From MWH-TA3 sp044353905 (GTDB lineage Bacteria; Actinomycetota; Actinomycetes; Actinomycetales; Microbacteriaceae), in contig JBILBA010000011.1 of the NCBI GenBank assembly GCA_044353905.1, positions 1 through 31,427 on the forward strand: a stretch of 31,427 nucleotides of DNA, in the 5' to 3' direction. The notes under the pieces were generated by a model. It was not told the DNA's origin. It searched no databases and was given only the letters and a program-made list of their open reading frames with translations. The translations under genes and the position numbers were made by a program. Shown piece after piece: positions 16,821-24,460 of the stretch. The number at the start of each line of letters is the position of its first letter. Position 1 is the first letter of the stretch.

Positions 16821-17752
16821 GCTGGTTCCCCCATCAGTGCGTCGAGCTCGTCGACGGTCGGCATCGCGTCGGCGCACGTCAGACGAGTCGATACGAGAGC
16901 ACCCGCGGCGCTCGCGAAGCGGCCGATTCGGTCAAGATCCCATTCGTGAAGCAGTCCGTAGCACAGCGAACCGCCGAATGCGTCTCCGGCTCCGAGCCCA
17001 CACACGACGTCGATGGGCATGGCGGGGATACTGATTCGTTTCGTGGCGGTCGCGAGCATGACTCCCTCGGCGCCCAGTTTGATGATGGCGAGGCGGACGC
17101 CGGCCGCGAGGAGCGCGTCTGCGGCGGCGTCGGGTTCGTCCGTCCCAACGGCGATGGCACATTCTTCGCGATTACCGACGACGACGGTCGCGAGCGCAAT
17201 CGCACGTTCGGCCATTGAGCGCGCGTCCTCGACACTCGCCCACAGTGACGGTCGGTAATCAAGGTCGAGGATGGTGTGATTGTCGCGCGACCGCAGCGAC
17301 ATCCATTCGAGGCACGTGTCTGCTGTCGAACCCTGGGAGAGGGAAGCCTGACTGATCCAGAGGACCTTCGCGTGCCGCACGACCTCGACGGGCACATCGG
17401 CGGTCGTGATTGTGGTGTCCGGCGCTGCCGGGCCGCGATAGAACATCACGGTCGGGCTTTCCGGGGGAGTCAGTGCCGCGAATGCGAGCGGTGTTTGAGC
17501 ACCCTTCACTGTGCCCACGAATTCCGTGTCGACACCCCATCCCGCAAGCCGGCCCTTCACGTACTCGCCGAAGGCGTCGTCCCCGACTTTCGTCGCGAGT
17601 GCGACTCGAAGCCCGAGCTGCGCCGCGGCGACGGCCACGTTCGTGGGGCTACCCCCGACGGATTTCTGGAAGCTTTGTTGACCGTCGAACCCGATGTTGG
17701 GTTCCATCGAATACAGGTCGACGCTGATGCGGCCGACGCTGAGAACATCCAC
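16817..17752 (-). CDS. iolC: 5-dehydro-2-deoxygluconokinase
   Basis: A 311-residue PfkB-family sugar kinase that phosphorylates 2-deoxy-5-keto-gluconate with ATP. The substrate-binding N-terminal segment is 'SVGRISVDLYSMEPN' and the next signature is 'GGSPTNVAVAAAQLG'. The C-terminal PfkB signature GLGAGDAFGG carries the catalytic aspartate, about residue 257 in this numbering. It is a single-domain kinase without the fused DUF2090 aldolase seen in many proteobacteria. Two GTG starts are possible. I prefer 17752 because AGGTGG lies five bases ahead and the protein then begins MDVLSVGR, as in homologues. The longer option at 17761 adds three residues. It follows iolE with a short gap. Confidence 0.93.
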   Translation of the reverse strand: MDVLSVGRISVDLYSMEPNIGFDGQQSFQKSVGGSPTNVAVAAAQLGLRVALATKVGDDAFGEYVKGRLAGWGVDTEFVGTVKGAQTPLAFAALTPPESPTVMFYRGPAAPDTTITTADVPVEVVRHAKVLWISQASLSQGSTADTCLEWMSLRSRDNHTILDLDYRPSLWASVEDARSMAERAIALATVVVGNREECAIAVGTDEPDAAADALLAAGVRLAIIKLGAEGVMLATATKRISIPAMPIDVVCGLGAGDAFGGSLCYGLLHEWDLDRIGRFASAAGALVSTRLTCADAMPTVDELDALMGEPA

Positions 17753-17765
17753 GGTGTCCACCTGG

Positions 17766-18662
17766 TTATCCGAGAGTGGGGGCGACGACGTCGGTCAAGT
17801 ACTGAAGCGAAGCCGAGACCTGTTTGACCGGCCCCTCGCCCTCGGCGGGGAACCCGCTCGTAATCGCGGTGTCCTGTTCGATGACGTACCAACCGCGATA
17901 ACCGCCCGCCTCGAGGGTTTGCACGACTCCGAGGATGTCGACATCGCCAGCACCAAGATTGGTGAAAACTCCTGCTTGCACCGCGGACATGAGGGTGACC
18001 TCGCGGCGAAGAACGGCCGCGGTCATGTCGAGGCGAACGTCTTTCAGGTGGACGTGTCCGACGCGATCGAAAGCGTCCTTTGCAAACTCGACCGGGTCCT
18101 GGCCGCCGAACGCCATGTGCCCGGTGTCGAGGCAGAAATTCACGTCGCAACTGTCGAGAACTCGGGAAATGTCGTCTTTTGTCTCGACGAGCGTCTGGAC
18201 GTGAGGGTGCAGAACCTGTTGGATTCCGTGCTCGCCGCAGATGTCATCGATGACACCGAGCATCTCGGCCATGTGACGTTTTTCTTCGGTCGACAATGCG
18301 CGAGGGAAAGCCCAGCCCCAGTCCTGAACCGGCGAGGACACCATCTTTGTCGCACCCGCTTGCTGGAACAATTTCGCGGTTGCCGTCGCGCTCGCGATGG
18401 TGGCTTCTCGTTCGGCGGGATCGTGAACCACCACGGGAGTGAATCCTCCGAGCAGCGCGATGCCGTATTCGCCGAGTTCTGCGGTCAATTTCGCCGGGTC
18501 GTCGGGGAGGAACCCCTCGGCGCCCAGTTCCGTCGCGGTGAATCCCAATCCCGCCATTTCGCCCAGAACGCGGCTCGTCGGGAGCATGGCTCCCCAATCG
18601 GGAACCTCGCAGATACCCCACGAGATTGGGGCGGAGGCGACGCGGGAGAGAAAGTCGGACAC
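17766..18662 (-). CDS. iolE: Inosose dehydratase
   Basis: A 298-residue xylose-isomerase-like TIM barrel that dehydrates 2-keto-myo-inositol to the trione. Signature segments are the N-terminal 'APISWGICEVPDWG', the metal-site region 'NFCLDTGHMAFGG' and 'HVHLKDVR'. The GTG at 18662 was chosen over an upstream start at 18716 because GAAAGG lies six bases ahead and the family begins with this 'ISWGI' region. The longer form would translate through the operator and promoter. It is the first gene of the six-gene reverse inositol operon, preceded by a LacI-type operator and a plausible promoter. Confidence 0.93.
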   Translation of the reverse strand: MSDFLSRVASAPISWGICEVPDWGAMLPTSRVLGEMAGLGFTATELGAEGFLPDDPAKLTAELGEYGIALLGGFTPVVVHDPAEREATIASATATAKLFQQAGATKMVSSPVQDWGWAFPRALSTEEKRHMAEMLGVIDDICGEHGIQQVLHPHVQTLVETKDDISRVLDSCDVNFCLDTGHMAFGGQDPVEFAKDAFDRVGHVHLKDVRLDMTAAVLRREVTLMSAVQAGVFTNLGAGDVDILGVVQTLEAGGYRGWYVIEQDTAITSGFPAEGEGPVKQVSASLQYLTDVVAPTLG

Positions 18663-18674
18663 GGAAAACCTTTC

Positions 18675-18690
18675 GTTGGAACGCTCCAAC
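18675..18690. promoter_or_regulatory. LacI-family operator controlling the inositol divergon
   Basis: GTTGGAACGCTCCAAC: arms GTTGGA and TCCAAC are perfectly complementary around a central CG, 14 of 16 positions symmetric. A central CpG flanked by such arms is the standard layout for LacI-family operators, where the hinge leucine wedges into the CpG. It lies between the predicted iolE -10 and the iolE ribosome binding site, a roadblock position. A LacI-type regulator is encoded about 1 kb away, downstream of the divergent gene. Confidence 0.75.
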
Positions 18691-18691
18691 A

Positions 18692-18721
18692 AGTATGGCA
18701 GACTAAAAGTCCACACCGCAA
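18692..18721 (-). promoter_or_regulatory. Predicted promoter of the iolE operon
   Basis: Read on the reverse strand, TTGCGG (18716-18721) and CATACT (18692-18697) are separated by 18 bp. The operator begins directly after the -10, so a bound repressor would cover the transcription start. Confidence 0.5.
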
Positions 18722-18751
18722 TACATCGAAGAAGTGCCGAGGAGGTTTGCC

Positions 18752-19744
18752 GTGAAGGTTCTCGTTGTCGGGGCAGGTCGCATGGGGTCCATTCGTGTCG
18801 AGGACCTCGTTGTAGACCCCCGAGTCACTGAAGTGGCGATCACCAATCGAAGCGACGAGCGAGCGCGAACCGTCGCGGCCCAATTCGGTGCCACCGTCGT
18901 TCCGTGGGAGTCGATGGCCGACACGGATGCCGATGCGACGGTCGTTGCCGTTGGTACCGACGCCCACGAACTCGTTCTGGAGGCCGTCCTCCCTCGAGGA
19001 ATCCCGGTGTTGTGTGAAAAACCCATCGCACTGACTCTCGCCGCAACCCAAGCGGTGATCGACACCGCGAACACCCACGGCTCGTCGCTTCAGATCGGAT
19101 TCCAACGACGATTCGATGACGCGATTCGCTCGGTTTACGACACGATCGAATCGGGTCGCATCGGCACGATGTATTCCCTCACGATGACGGCACACGATCA
19201 CACACCGAGCGCTCGCGAGTTCATCGCTGGCAGCGGCGGGATTTTCCGCGACATGCTCGTGCACGATTTCGATCTCGTTCGGTGGTTGACGGGAAGTGAA
19301 GTCGAGACGGTGTTTGCGACAAAGGGAGTCCTCGCTCACCAGGATTATGCCGATTTCGACGACGCCGACGTGTGTTCCGTCGTCGCCGTCACGACCGGCG
19401 GAGTGCAGGTGGTCATCACCGGTACGCGTCACGGCGCCCTCGGTCAAGACGTTCGACTCGAAGCGTTCGGTTCCAACGACTCGGTGTCCGCCGGGCTCAA
19501 CCCCCGCACTCCGTTGCGAACGGCCGAGGGTGACCTCACCCTCAACACCGACCCGTATCGCGGATTCGTCGATCGTTTCCGCGAGGCGTTCCGCAACGAA
19601 ACGCAATCCTTCGTGTCTTTCGCCGCCGGAGAAATCGCTAACCCGTGCCCGCCCGATTCGGCCGTCGAGAGCCTGCGCATCGCCATCGCGTGTGAGCAAT
19701 CGGTTGCCACCGGTTCCGCGGTTCGGGTCGCCGACGTCACCTAA
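18752..19744 (+). CDS. iolG: Inositol 2-dehydrogenase-like Gfo/Idh/MocA oxidoreductase
   Basis: A 330-residue NAD-dependent dehydrogenase, the probable first enzyme of the pathway (myo-inositol to 2-keto-myo-inositol). Features are the Rossmann 'VVGAGRMG', the catalytic lysine in CEKPIAL, and the D-x3-H pair in 'DMLVHDFDLVRW', which matches the inositol dehydrogenase pattern. The GTG at 18752 is chosen because GAGGAGG lies six bases ahead; a GTG at 18734 would add six residues. It is divergent from iolE across the operator and followed after four bases by the LacI-family regulator gene. The gene symbol is assigned by similarity and context. A related cyclitol or sugar substrate is possible, since a second Gfo/Idh protein lies in the main operon. 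Confidence 0.8.
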   Translation: MKVLVVGAGRMGSIRVEDLVVDPRVTEVAITNRSDERARTVAAQFGATVVPWESMADTDADATVVAVGTDAHELVLEAVLPRGIPVLCEKPIALTLAATQAVIDTANTHGSSLQIGFQRRFDDAIRSVYDTIESGRIGTMYSLTMTAHDHTPSAREFIAGSGGIFRDMLVHDFDLVRWLTGSEVETVFATKGVLAHQDYADFDDADVCSVVAVTTGGVQVVITGTRHGALGQDVRLEAFGSNDSVSAGLNPRTPLRTAEGDLTLNTDPYRGFVDRFREAFRNETQSFVSFAAGEIANPCPPDSAVESLRIAIACEQSVATGSAVRVADVT

Positions 19745-19748
19745 ACCG

Positions 19749-20759
19749 ATGCCGTCATCACGCCCCACCATCAACGACGTCGCCACACGAGCGGGCGTGT
19801 CGAAGTCGCTCGTTTCGCTCGCCCTCTCTGGCTCGACGAGGGTCAGTGCCGTCAGTCGACAACGAATCGTGGACGCCGCTGCCGAATTAGGTTACCGCCG
19901 AAACGCAGCGGCCAGAAGCCTCGCGGTTCGTCGAAGCCACACCATCGGCGTGCTCATTCTCGATCTGCACAACCCCGTGTTCGCCGAGATCCTCGACGGT
20001 GTCCAAATCGAGGTTCGCGAACACGGGTTCAGCACGATGTTGATTTCGGGAGGGACCGACCCCGAACTCGAACAAGTGGAAATCGACACGCTTCTGCAGT
20101 TTCAAGTGGAGGGACTCATTCTCATCGCGCACCGGTTGCCCGCTTCGGTACTAAAGGCCATCGCCGCCGAAGTTCCAACGGTCGTCGTGACTCGTGACGA
20201 CATCGCGGTCCCCAACATGGACTCCGTTTCCAATGACGATGTTGCCGGGGCGCGAATGGCGGTCGATCACCTCGTCGAATTAGGACATTCCCGAATCGTC
20301 CACTTGAGCGGTGGTGACAATCCGGTCTCGCACGCACGGGCAGAGGGTTATCGTCTCGCGATGACCCAACACGGTTTGGCGGAACACATTCGCGTCGTGC
20401 CCGGCGGGCTGACGGACGCAAAGGGGTACGCGGCGGCTCGCGATGCGCTGGCGGCTGCGCCCACGGCCCTTTTTGTCGCGAACGATGTCGCAGCAATCGG
20501 CGCGATTGCCGCAGTAGAGAACGCGAATTTGCGAATCCCAGAGGACATTTCGGTCATCGGATACGACGGAATCAGTATTGGGGGCATGCGCCGCCTCAAC
20601 CTCACCACAATCGCGCAACCGCTCGCGGATCTCGGTCGGCTCGCGGCCCAGCAGTTACTCCATCGAATCAACGACCGCACTGCGCCGGCAAACCGTCAAC
20701 ACGTATCGGCGACCCTGGTGGTTCGAGGAACCACCGGTCCCGTCTCTGTTACGGCGTAG
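19749..20759 (+). CDS. LacI-family transcriptional regulator, probable repressor of the inositol genes
   Basis: A 336-residue regulator. The N-terminal helix-turn-helix (residues ~7-26, 'TINDVATRAGVSKSLVSLAL') is followed by the hinge 'YRRNAAARSL' with the intercalating leucine at ~58. The periplasmic-binding-protein-like effector domain runs from 'HTIGVLILDLHNPVF' to the C-terminus. The ATG at 19749 is four bases after the iolG stop; the frame is open far upstream but without homology. It presumably represses both arms of the divergon through the operator at 18675 and releases on binding inositol or a pathway intermediate. This is inference from linkage and operator type. The 3' end overlaps the convergent aacS end by 11 bases. 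Confidence 0.9.
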   Translation: MPSSRPTINDVATRAGVSKSLVSLALSGSTRVSAVSRQRIVDAAAELGYRRNAAARSLAVRRSHTIGVLILDLHNPVFAEILDGVQIEVREHGFSTMLISGGTDPELEQVEIDTLLQFQVEGLILIAHRLPASVLKAIAAEVPTVVVTRDDIAVPNMDSVSNDDVAGARMAVDHLVELGHSRIVHLSGGDNPVSHARAEGYRLAMTQHGLAEHIRVVPGGLTDAKGYAAARDALAAAPTALFVANDVAAIGAIAAVENANLRIPEDISVIGYDGISIGGMRRLNLTTIAQPLADLGRLAAQQLLHRINDRTAPANRQHVSATLVVRGTTGPVSVTA

Positions 20760-22608
20760 ACGCGGCGGCGGCCCACTCGCGAAACCACGTGAGGCATTCT
20801 GGGTTGGCGAGCGACGACGTGTCGCGCTCGGGTCGGCCCGTGACAATGTCGGCGACCGCCAGTTCGGTCATCTTGCCACTTCGGGTTCGCGGCAATTCGG
20901 GAACTTCGACGATGATCGCAGGGACGTGCCTCGGGCTCGCCTGGGTTCGAAGAGTTGATCGAATCAGCCCCTCCAACTTGGCAGAGAGGGGTTGTTCGAG
21001 CACCACGAAAAGGACAACGCGCGAATCGTCGCCATCGGGCTGTTCGATCGCCATCGCTTCCAGCACGCCGGGAACGGACAGGACAACGCGGTAGATTTCC
21101 GCGGTCCCGATGCGAACCCCCTTCACGTTGAGGGTCGCATCTAATCGACCCAAAATCTCGAATCCGCCCGAGGGGGTTCGTTTCGCGTAATCGCCGTGAG
21201 CCCACAATCCGGGGAACCGATCGAAGTACGCGCCGTGACGCCGCGAACCGTCCGTGTCCCCCCAGAACGTCAGCGGCACGGACGGAAACGGCGTTCGGCA
21301 CACCAGTTCACCTTCTTCGGACACGTCGGCCTCGGACCCATCCGACCGCAGAACAGTGACATCGAGTCCGAGCGCTGGGCCCTGAATCTCGCCGCGGACG
21401 ACGGGCTCGGTGTCGACCCCCAGCACGAGACAGCCGCACAGGTCGGTACCTCCCGCGATGGATGCAACGTGCACATCGGGGGATACCGCATCGGCCACCC
21501 AGTCGTAGCCGGTCGCCGCGAGCGGGGAACCGGTAGACGCGATCGTTCGAAGTGCGGATAGGTCGAATGTGTGGCGAGGCTCGAGTTCGGCTCGGCGCCA
21601 GGAATCAATCAGCGCGGCGGAAACGCCGAGGAACGTCAGGCGTTCCTCGTGGGCAATCACCCACAATCGAGAAGTGTCGGGATACCCGGGGCTGCCGTCG
21701 CACAACACAATCGTCGCACCACGCCCGAGTCCGCACACCAGCCAGTTCCACATCATCCAACCGCACGTTGTCGCGTAAAGCATTGTGTCGCTCGGGCGAA
21801 CATCGAGGTGGTATCCCTGTTCACTCAGGACTTTCATCAGAACGCCCGCCGCCGAATGGACGATGCACTTGGGGCGCCCCGTCGTTCCGCTCGAAAACAG
21901 GATGAAGCCCGGGTGGTTGAACGGAAGCGGGGTTGGCGCTAACTCGCCACCTCGATGCGGGGAAAGCCAGTCCTCCCACGACGGGTGCGCGTCACTCCCG
22001 CCGATGACAATGACGGTCGTGAGCGTTGGCAAATCACTGACGACCTGTGCGATCGATTCGGCAAGGAGAACTTGTTTGCCCCCATAGCGGTATGACGCGG
22101 CCGTCAGAAGGACGGTCGGTTCGATTTGTCCGAACCGATCAACCAGTGCGGCGGGACCAAAATCCGTCGATGCGGTGCTCACGACGGCGCCAATCGACAG
22201 GGCACCGAGAGCGAAAATCACGGTTTCGACAACATTCGGCGTCCACGCCACGACTCGGTCGCCGACCTGAACTCCCGAGGCTCGAAGAGCAGCCGCACAG
22301 GCAGCAACGTGTTCCCGGAGTTCCCCCCGCGTGAGCGAACGCCGCGGAGAGTCTTCGGCGTGCGCAATCAGCGCCTCAAACGACGGGTCCCCCGCCAACA
22401 GGGTGTCAACGATGTTCAGTCGCGCGTCGGGAAACCATTCCGTCCCCTCGAACCCACCCCCATGTGTCGTCCGCTCGCCGCGGAAGCCAACGATTCCCAA
22501 TTCGTCCCACGCCTCGCGCCAAAAATCGTCAGGGTTTTCGATCGACCATCGATGCAGTTCTCGGAAATCCGCGAACCCGTGACGCGTGATCGCAGTGTCC
22601 ATGAGCAT
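20749..22608 (-). CDS. aacS: Acetoacetyl-CoA synthetase
   Basis: A 619-residue ANL-superfamily ligase that activates acetoacetate to acetoacetyl-CoA with ATP. The N-terminal 'DFREFHRWS'-like block (here DFRELHRWS) and 'WFPDARLNIVDTLL' are typical of acetoacetate-CoA ligases. The P-loop 'LFSSGTTGRPK' is at 237-247 and the 'CGWMMWNWLVCGL' block is diagnostic. The catalytic lysine is K579 in 'RSGKMTELAV'. It is slightly shorter than the usual ~650 residues. It stands alone, convergent with the LacI gene and divergent from the permease operon. A TAGGAT hexamer ends six bases before the ATG, suggesting a short-leader or leaderless mRNA; the same AGGA could act as a Shine-Dalgarno. It would feed ketone-body carbon to acetyl-CoA or polyester synthesis. 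Confidence 0.88.
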   Translation of the reverse strand: MLMDTAITRHGFADFRELHRWSIENPDDFWREAWDELGIVGFRGERTTHGGGFEGTEWFPDARLNIVDTLLAGDPSFEALIAHAEDSPRRSLTRGELREHVAACAAALRASGVQVGDRVVAWTPNVVETVIFALGALSIGAVVSTASTDFGPAALVDRFGQIEPTVLLTAASYRYGGKQVLLAESIAQVVSDLPTLTTVIVIGGSDAHPSWEDWLSPHRGGELAPTPLPFNHPGFILFSSGTTGRPKCIVHSAAGVLMKVLSEQGYHLDVRPSDTMLYATTCGWMMWNWLVCGLGRGATIVLCDGSPGYPDTSRLWVIAHEERLTFLGVSAALIDSWRRAELEPRHTFDLSALRTIASTGSPLAATGYDWVADAVSPDVHVASIAGGTDLCGCLVLGVDTEPVVRGEIQGPALGLDVTVLRSDGSEADVSEEGELVCRTPFPSVPLTFWGDTDGSRRHGAYFDRFPGLWAHGDYAKRTPSGGFEILGRLDATLNVKGVRIGTAEIYRVVLSVPGVLEAMAIEQPDGDDSRVVLFVVLEQPLSAKLEGLIRSTLRTQASPRHVPAIIVEVPELPRTRSGKMTELAVADIVTGRPERDTSSLANPECLTWFREWAAAASTP

Positions 22609-22614
22609 GAGCGA

Positions 22615-22620
22615 ATCCTA
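22615..22620 (-). promoter_or_regulatory. Putative -10 hexamer of aacS (leaderless-type)
   Basis: TAGGAT on the reverse strand ends 6 nt before the ATG at 22608 and fits TANNNT. The overlap with a possible AGGA ribosome binding site makes this ambiguous. Confidence 0.3.
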
Positions 22621-22692
22621 TCCAGCGTGCGTTGCGGACGCGACGAGTCGGCAGGTTTACCGCGAGGAAAACCCATCCCTCACGGCGCGCGA

Positions 22693-22698
22693 TATTCT
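22693..22698 (+). promoter_or_regulatory. Putative -10 hexamer of the permease operon (leaderless-type)
   Basis: TATTCT ends 6 nt before the ATG at 22705. The intervening TGCAGG is too close to the start to serve as a normal Shine-Dalgarno. No clear -35 was found. Confidence 0.4.
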
Positions 22699-22704
22699 TG
22701 CAGG

Positions 22705-23706
22705 ATGAGGACTCGCAGCGGCCGGCGGATGGTGATTGGCGGCAGTCTCGGCCTCCTGATTCTTGTCGGCGCGTTCGCTTTGCGAGCACAACCGTCCCCG
22801 GAGCCTGACGTGAGTTTGCCCGGTGCCACCCGCGACTTTTTCACGCTGTCAATTAGCGTTTTTGTCGAATCGGTGCCGTTTATTTTTCTCGGTGTTTTGT
22901 TGTCGATGCTCGTGCAGATCTGGTTTCCTTCGAACCTTTTCGACCGGCTACTACCCCGCACACCAGTGCTGCGCCGCGCGGCGATGTCCCTGATGGGGGT
23001 TCTGCTTCCGGTGTGTGAGTGCGGCAACGTGCCGCTCGCGCGAGGACTGATTCGTCGCGGCCTCACCGTCTCGGAATCCATCACCTTTGTGCTCGCGGCG
23101 CCGATTCTCAACCCCGTGACCATCATCACCACATATCAGGCGTTCGGCTGGGACCACGGGATTCTCGCCGGAAGAATCATCGGGGGATTTGTCATTGCGA
23201 ACCTCGTGGGCTGGTTTTTCAGCAAGCACCCGCGCCAACACGAACTGCTTACCCCGCAATTCGAAGCGAGTTGTCAATCGCACCGCACTAATCCCGCGGT
23301 AGGGAACAAGATTCGTCGGAGCGTCACGGGATTCGCCGAGGAAACGAGTGCGATGCTCCCCGCCCTCGTCCTCGGCTCGGCTGTCGCGGGAGCCATCCAG
23401 GTCGGAATCTCGCGGGACATCCTCGTCGCGTTGGGATCCAATCCGATCTGGTCGGTGCTTGCTTTGATGGGCCTCGCGTTCATCATCGCAATCTGTTCGA
23501 ACGTTGACGCATTCTTCATTCTTTCTTTCGGATCGACGTTCATGCCGGGCAGCATTGTCGCCTTCCTCACGTTCGGGGCGATGGTTGATGTCAAGATGCT
23601 CGCCTTGTTGCGAACCACCTTTACGATTCCGACTCTTGTGCGGCTCACGGTCATTGTGGGTTTGTGCAGCATGATCCTGGGATTCGGGGTGAACCTCATT
23701 GGCTAA
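22705..23706 (+). CDS. YraQ/UPF0718-family permease
   Basis: A 333-residue polytopic membrane protein of the UPF0718 (DUF318, ArsP-like) family. The diagnostic cysteine motif is 'PVCECGNVPLARGL' with C104 and C106 inside a membrane region. A second-half counterpart 'AICSNVDAFFILSF' reflects the inverted repeat of the two halves. Relatives include organoarsenical exporters (ArsP) and uncharacterised YraQ/YcgR permeases. The cysteines and partner genes suggest transport of a metal or thiophilic solute. The ATG at 22705 was chosen; the frame is open to 22126, but that region is the antisense of aacS. The next gene begins inside its last codons, so the two are translationally coupled. Confidence 0.82.
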   Translation: MRTRSGRRMVIGGSLGLLILVGAFALRAQPSPEPDVSLPGATRDFFTLSISVFVESVPFIFLGVLLSMLVQIWFPSNLFDRLLPRTPVLRRAAMSLMGVLLPVCECGNVPLARGLIRRGLTVSESITFVLAAPILNPVTIITTYQAFGWDHGILAGRIIGGFVIANLVGWFFSKHPRQHELLTPQFEASCQSHRTNPAVGNKIRRSVTGFAEETSAMLPALVLGSAVAGAIQVGISRDILVALGSNPIWSVLALMGLAFIIAICSNVDAFFILSFGSTFMPGSIVAFLTFGAMVDVKMLALLRTTFTIPTLVRLTVIVGLCSMILGFGVNLIG

Positions 23707-24460
23707 ACGATTTCTGACACACTGGCGCGGAATCGTGCTGAGCCTGATCGGCGTCGTCTCGATCGCCTGGCTTGCGCTCACTGACCAGCTCGGTCTTTAC
23801 ATCCATCCGCGCTACTTTGTTTTCACCGTGATCATGGCCGCATTCGCCAGCGTGTTTGTGGTGTTGGGATTCGCCTTGCTGCCCGAGTCCGTGAATGAAT
23901 CGCATGACCATGAAACCCCAGCCAAGCCCGCTCGAGGCGACTGGTGGTGGGTGTCGGCGCATGTGGTTCTCATTGCCGCTACAACAGTCGGATTACTTGT
24001 GCTCCCTCCGGCAACACTGACGACCTCGACAGTGGCGCAGCGCGCTATCAATAGTTCCGCACCCTCGTCCTTCGAGAACGAGTCGATTGATTTGGGCGTT
24101 GGGGACCTCAGCTCTCTCACCGTCAAGGACTGGGCGGGACTCCTGCGCCAGGGAGTTGTCGAAGACTCTTTTGCCGGAAAAGCTGTCACGCTTGTCGGGT
24201 TCGTCACCCCCGACACCGACGATCCAGCCAACGTCTTTTACGTCGCCCGTTTCACCGTTACCTGCTGTGCCGTTGATGCTCAGCCCATCGGTGTACCCGT
24301 CTATCTTCCAGGATGGCAGGACGATTTTGAGGTCGATGGCTGGGTGAGCGTGACCGGTGCGTTTGTGTCAAACCCCAGCACCAGTAGCCGCCAGTCGGTA
24401 GTTCTTTCCCCAACCGAAATCATCGCCACCGAACAGCCCACCCAACCCTATGTCTACTGA
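23699..24460 (+). CDS. TIGR03943/DUF1980-family membrane protein (YcgQ-like), permease partner
   Basis: A 253-residue protein. It has two N-terminal membrane spans (about 11-29 and 38-61), a short His-bearing linker (HDH at ~69-71), a further span (~86-103) and an extracytoplasmic C-terminal domain. The family hallmark is 'FTVTCCAVDAQPIGVPVY' with adjacent cysteines C189 and C190. Members are encoded next to YraQ-type permeases across Gram-positives and probably form a complex with them, possibly handling a metal ion. The function is not established. The TTG start at 23699 overlaps the permease stop by eight bases and has GGGGTGA seven bases upstream. The 3' end overlaps the next gene by 11 bases. 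Confidence 0.8.
   Translation: MAKRFLTHWRGIVLSLIGVVSIAWLALTDQLGLYIHPRYFVFTVIMAAFASVFVVLGFALLPESVNESHDHETPAKPARGDWWWVSAHVVLIAATTVGLLVLPPATLTTSTVAQRAINSSAPSSFENESIDLGVGDLSSLTVKDWAGLLRQGVVEDSFAGKAVTLVGFVTPDTDDPANVFYVARFTVTCCAVDAQPIGVPVYLPGWQDDFEVDGWVSVTGAFVSNPSTSSRQSVVLSPTEIIATEQPTQPYVY

Noticed and set aside
18701..18711. Small palindrome GACT-AAA-AGTC in the inositol promoter
   Set aside because: Only 4-bp arms inside the predicted promoter spacer; likely chance.
19296..19748. N-terminal extension of the LacI-family frame
   Set aside because: Overlaps iolG in another frame and has no homology; the helix-turn-helix starts right after the ATG at 19749.
18485..19786. 433-residue reverse-strand open frame over iolG and the iolE start
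   Set aside because: It would read through the operator and both start regions of the inositol divergon and is antisense to iolG; no domain recognised.
22126..22704. 193-residue N-terminal extension of the permease frame
   Set aside because: Falls inside aacS on the opposite strand, and the permease family begins at the ATG at 22705.
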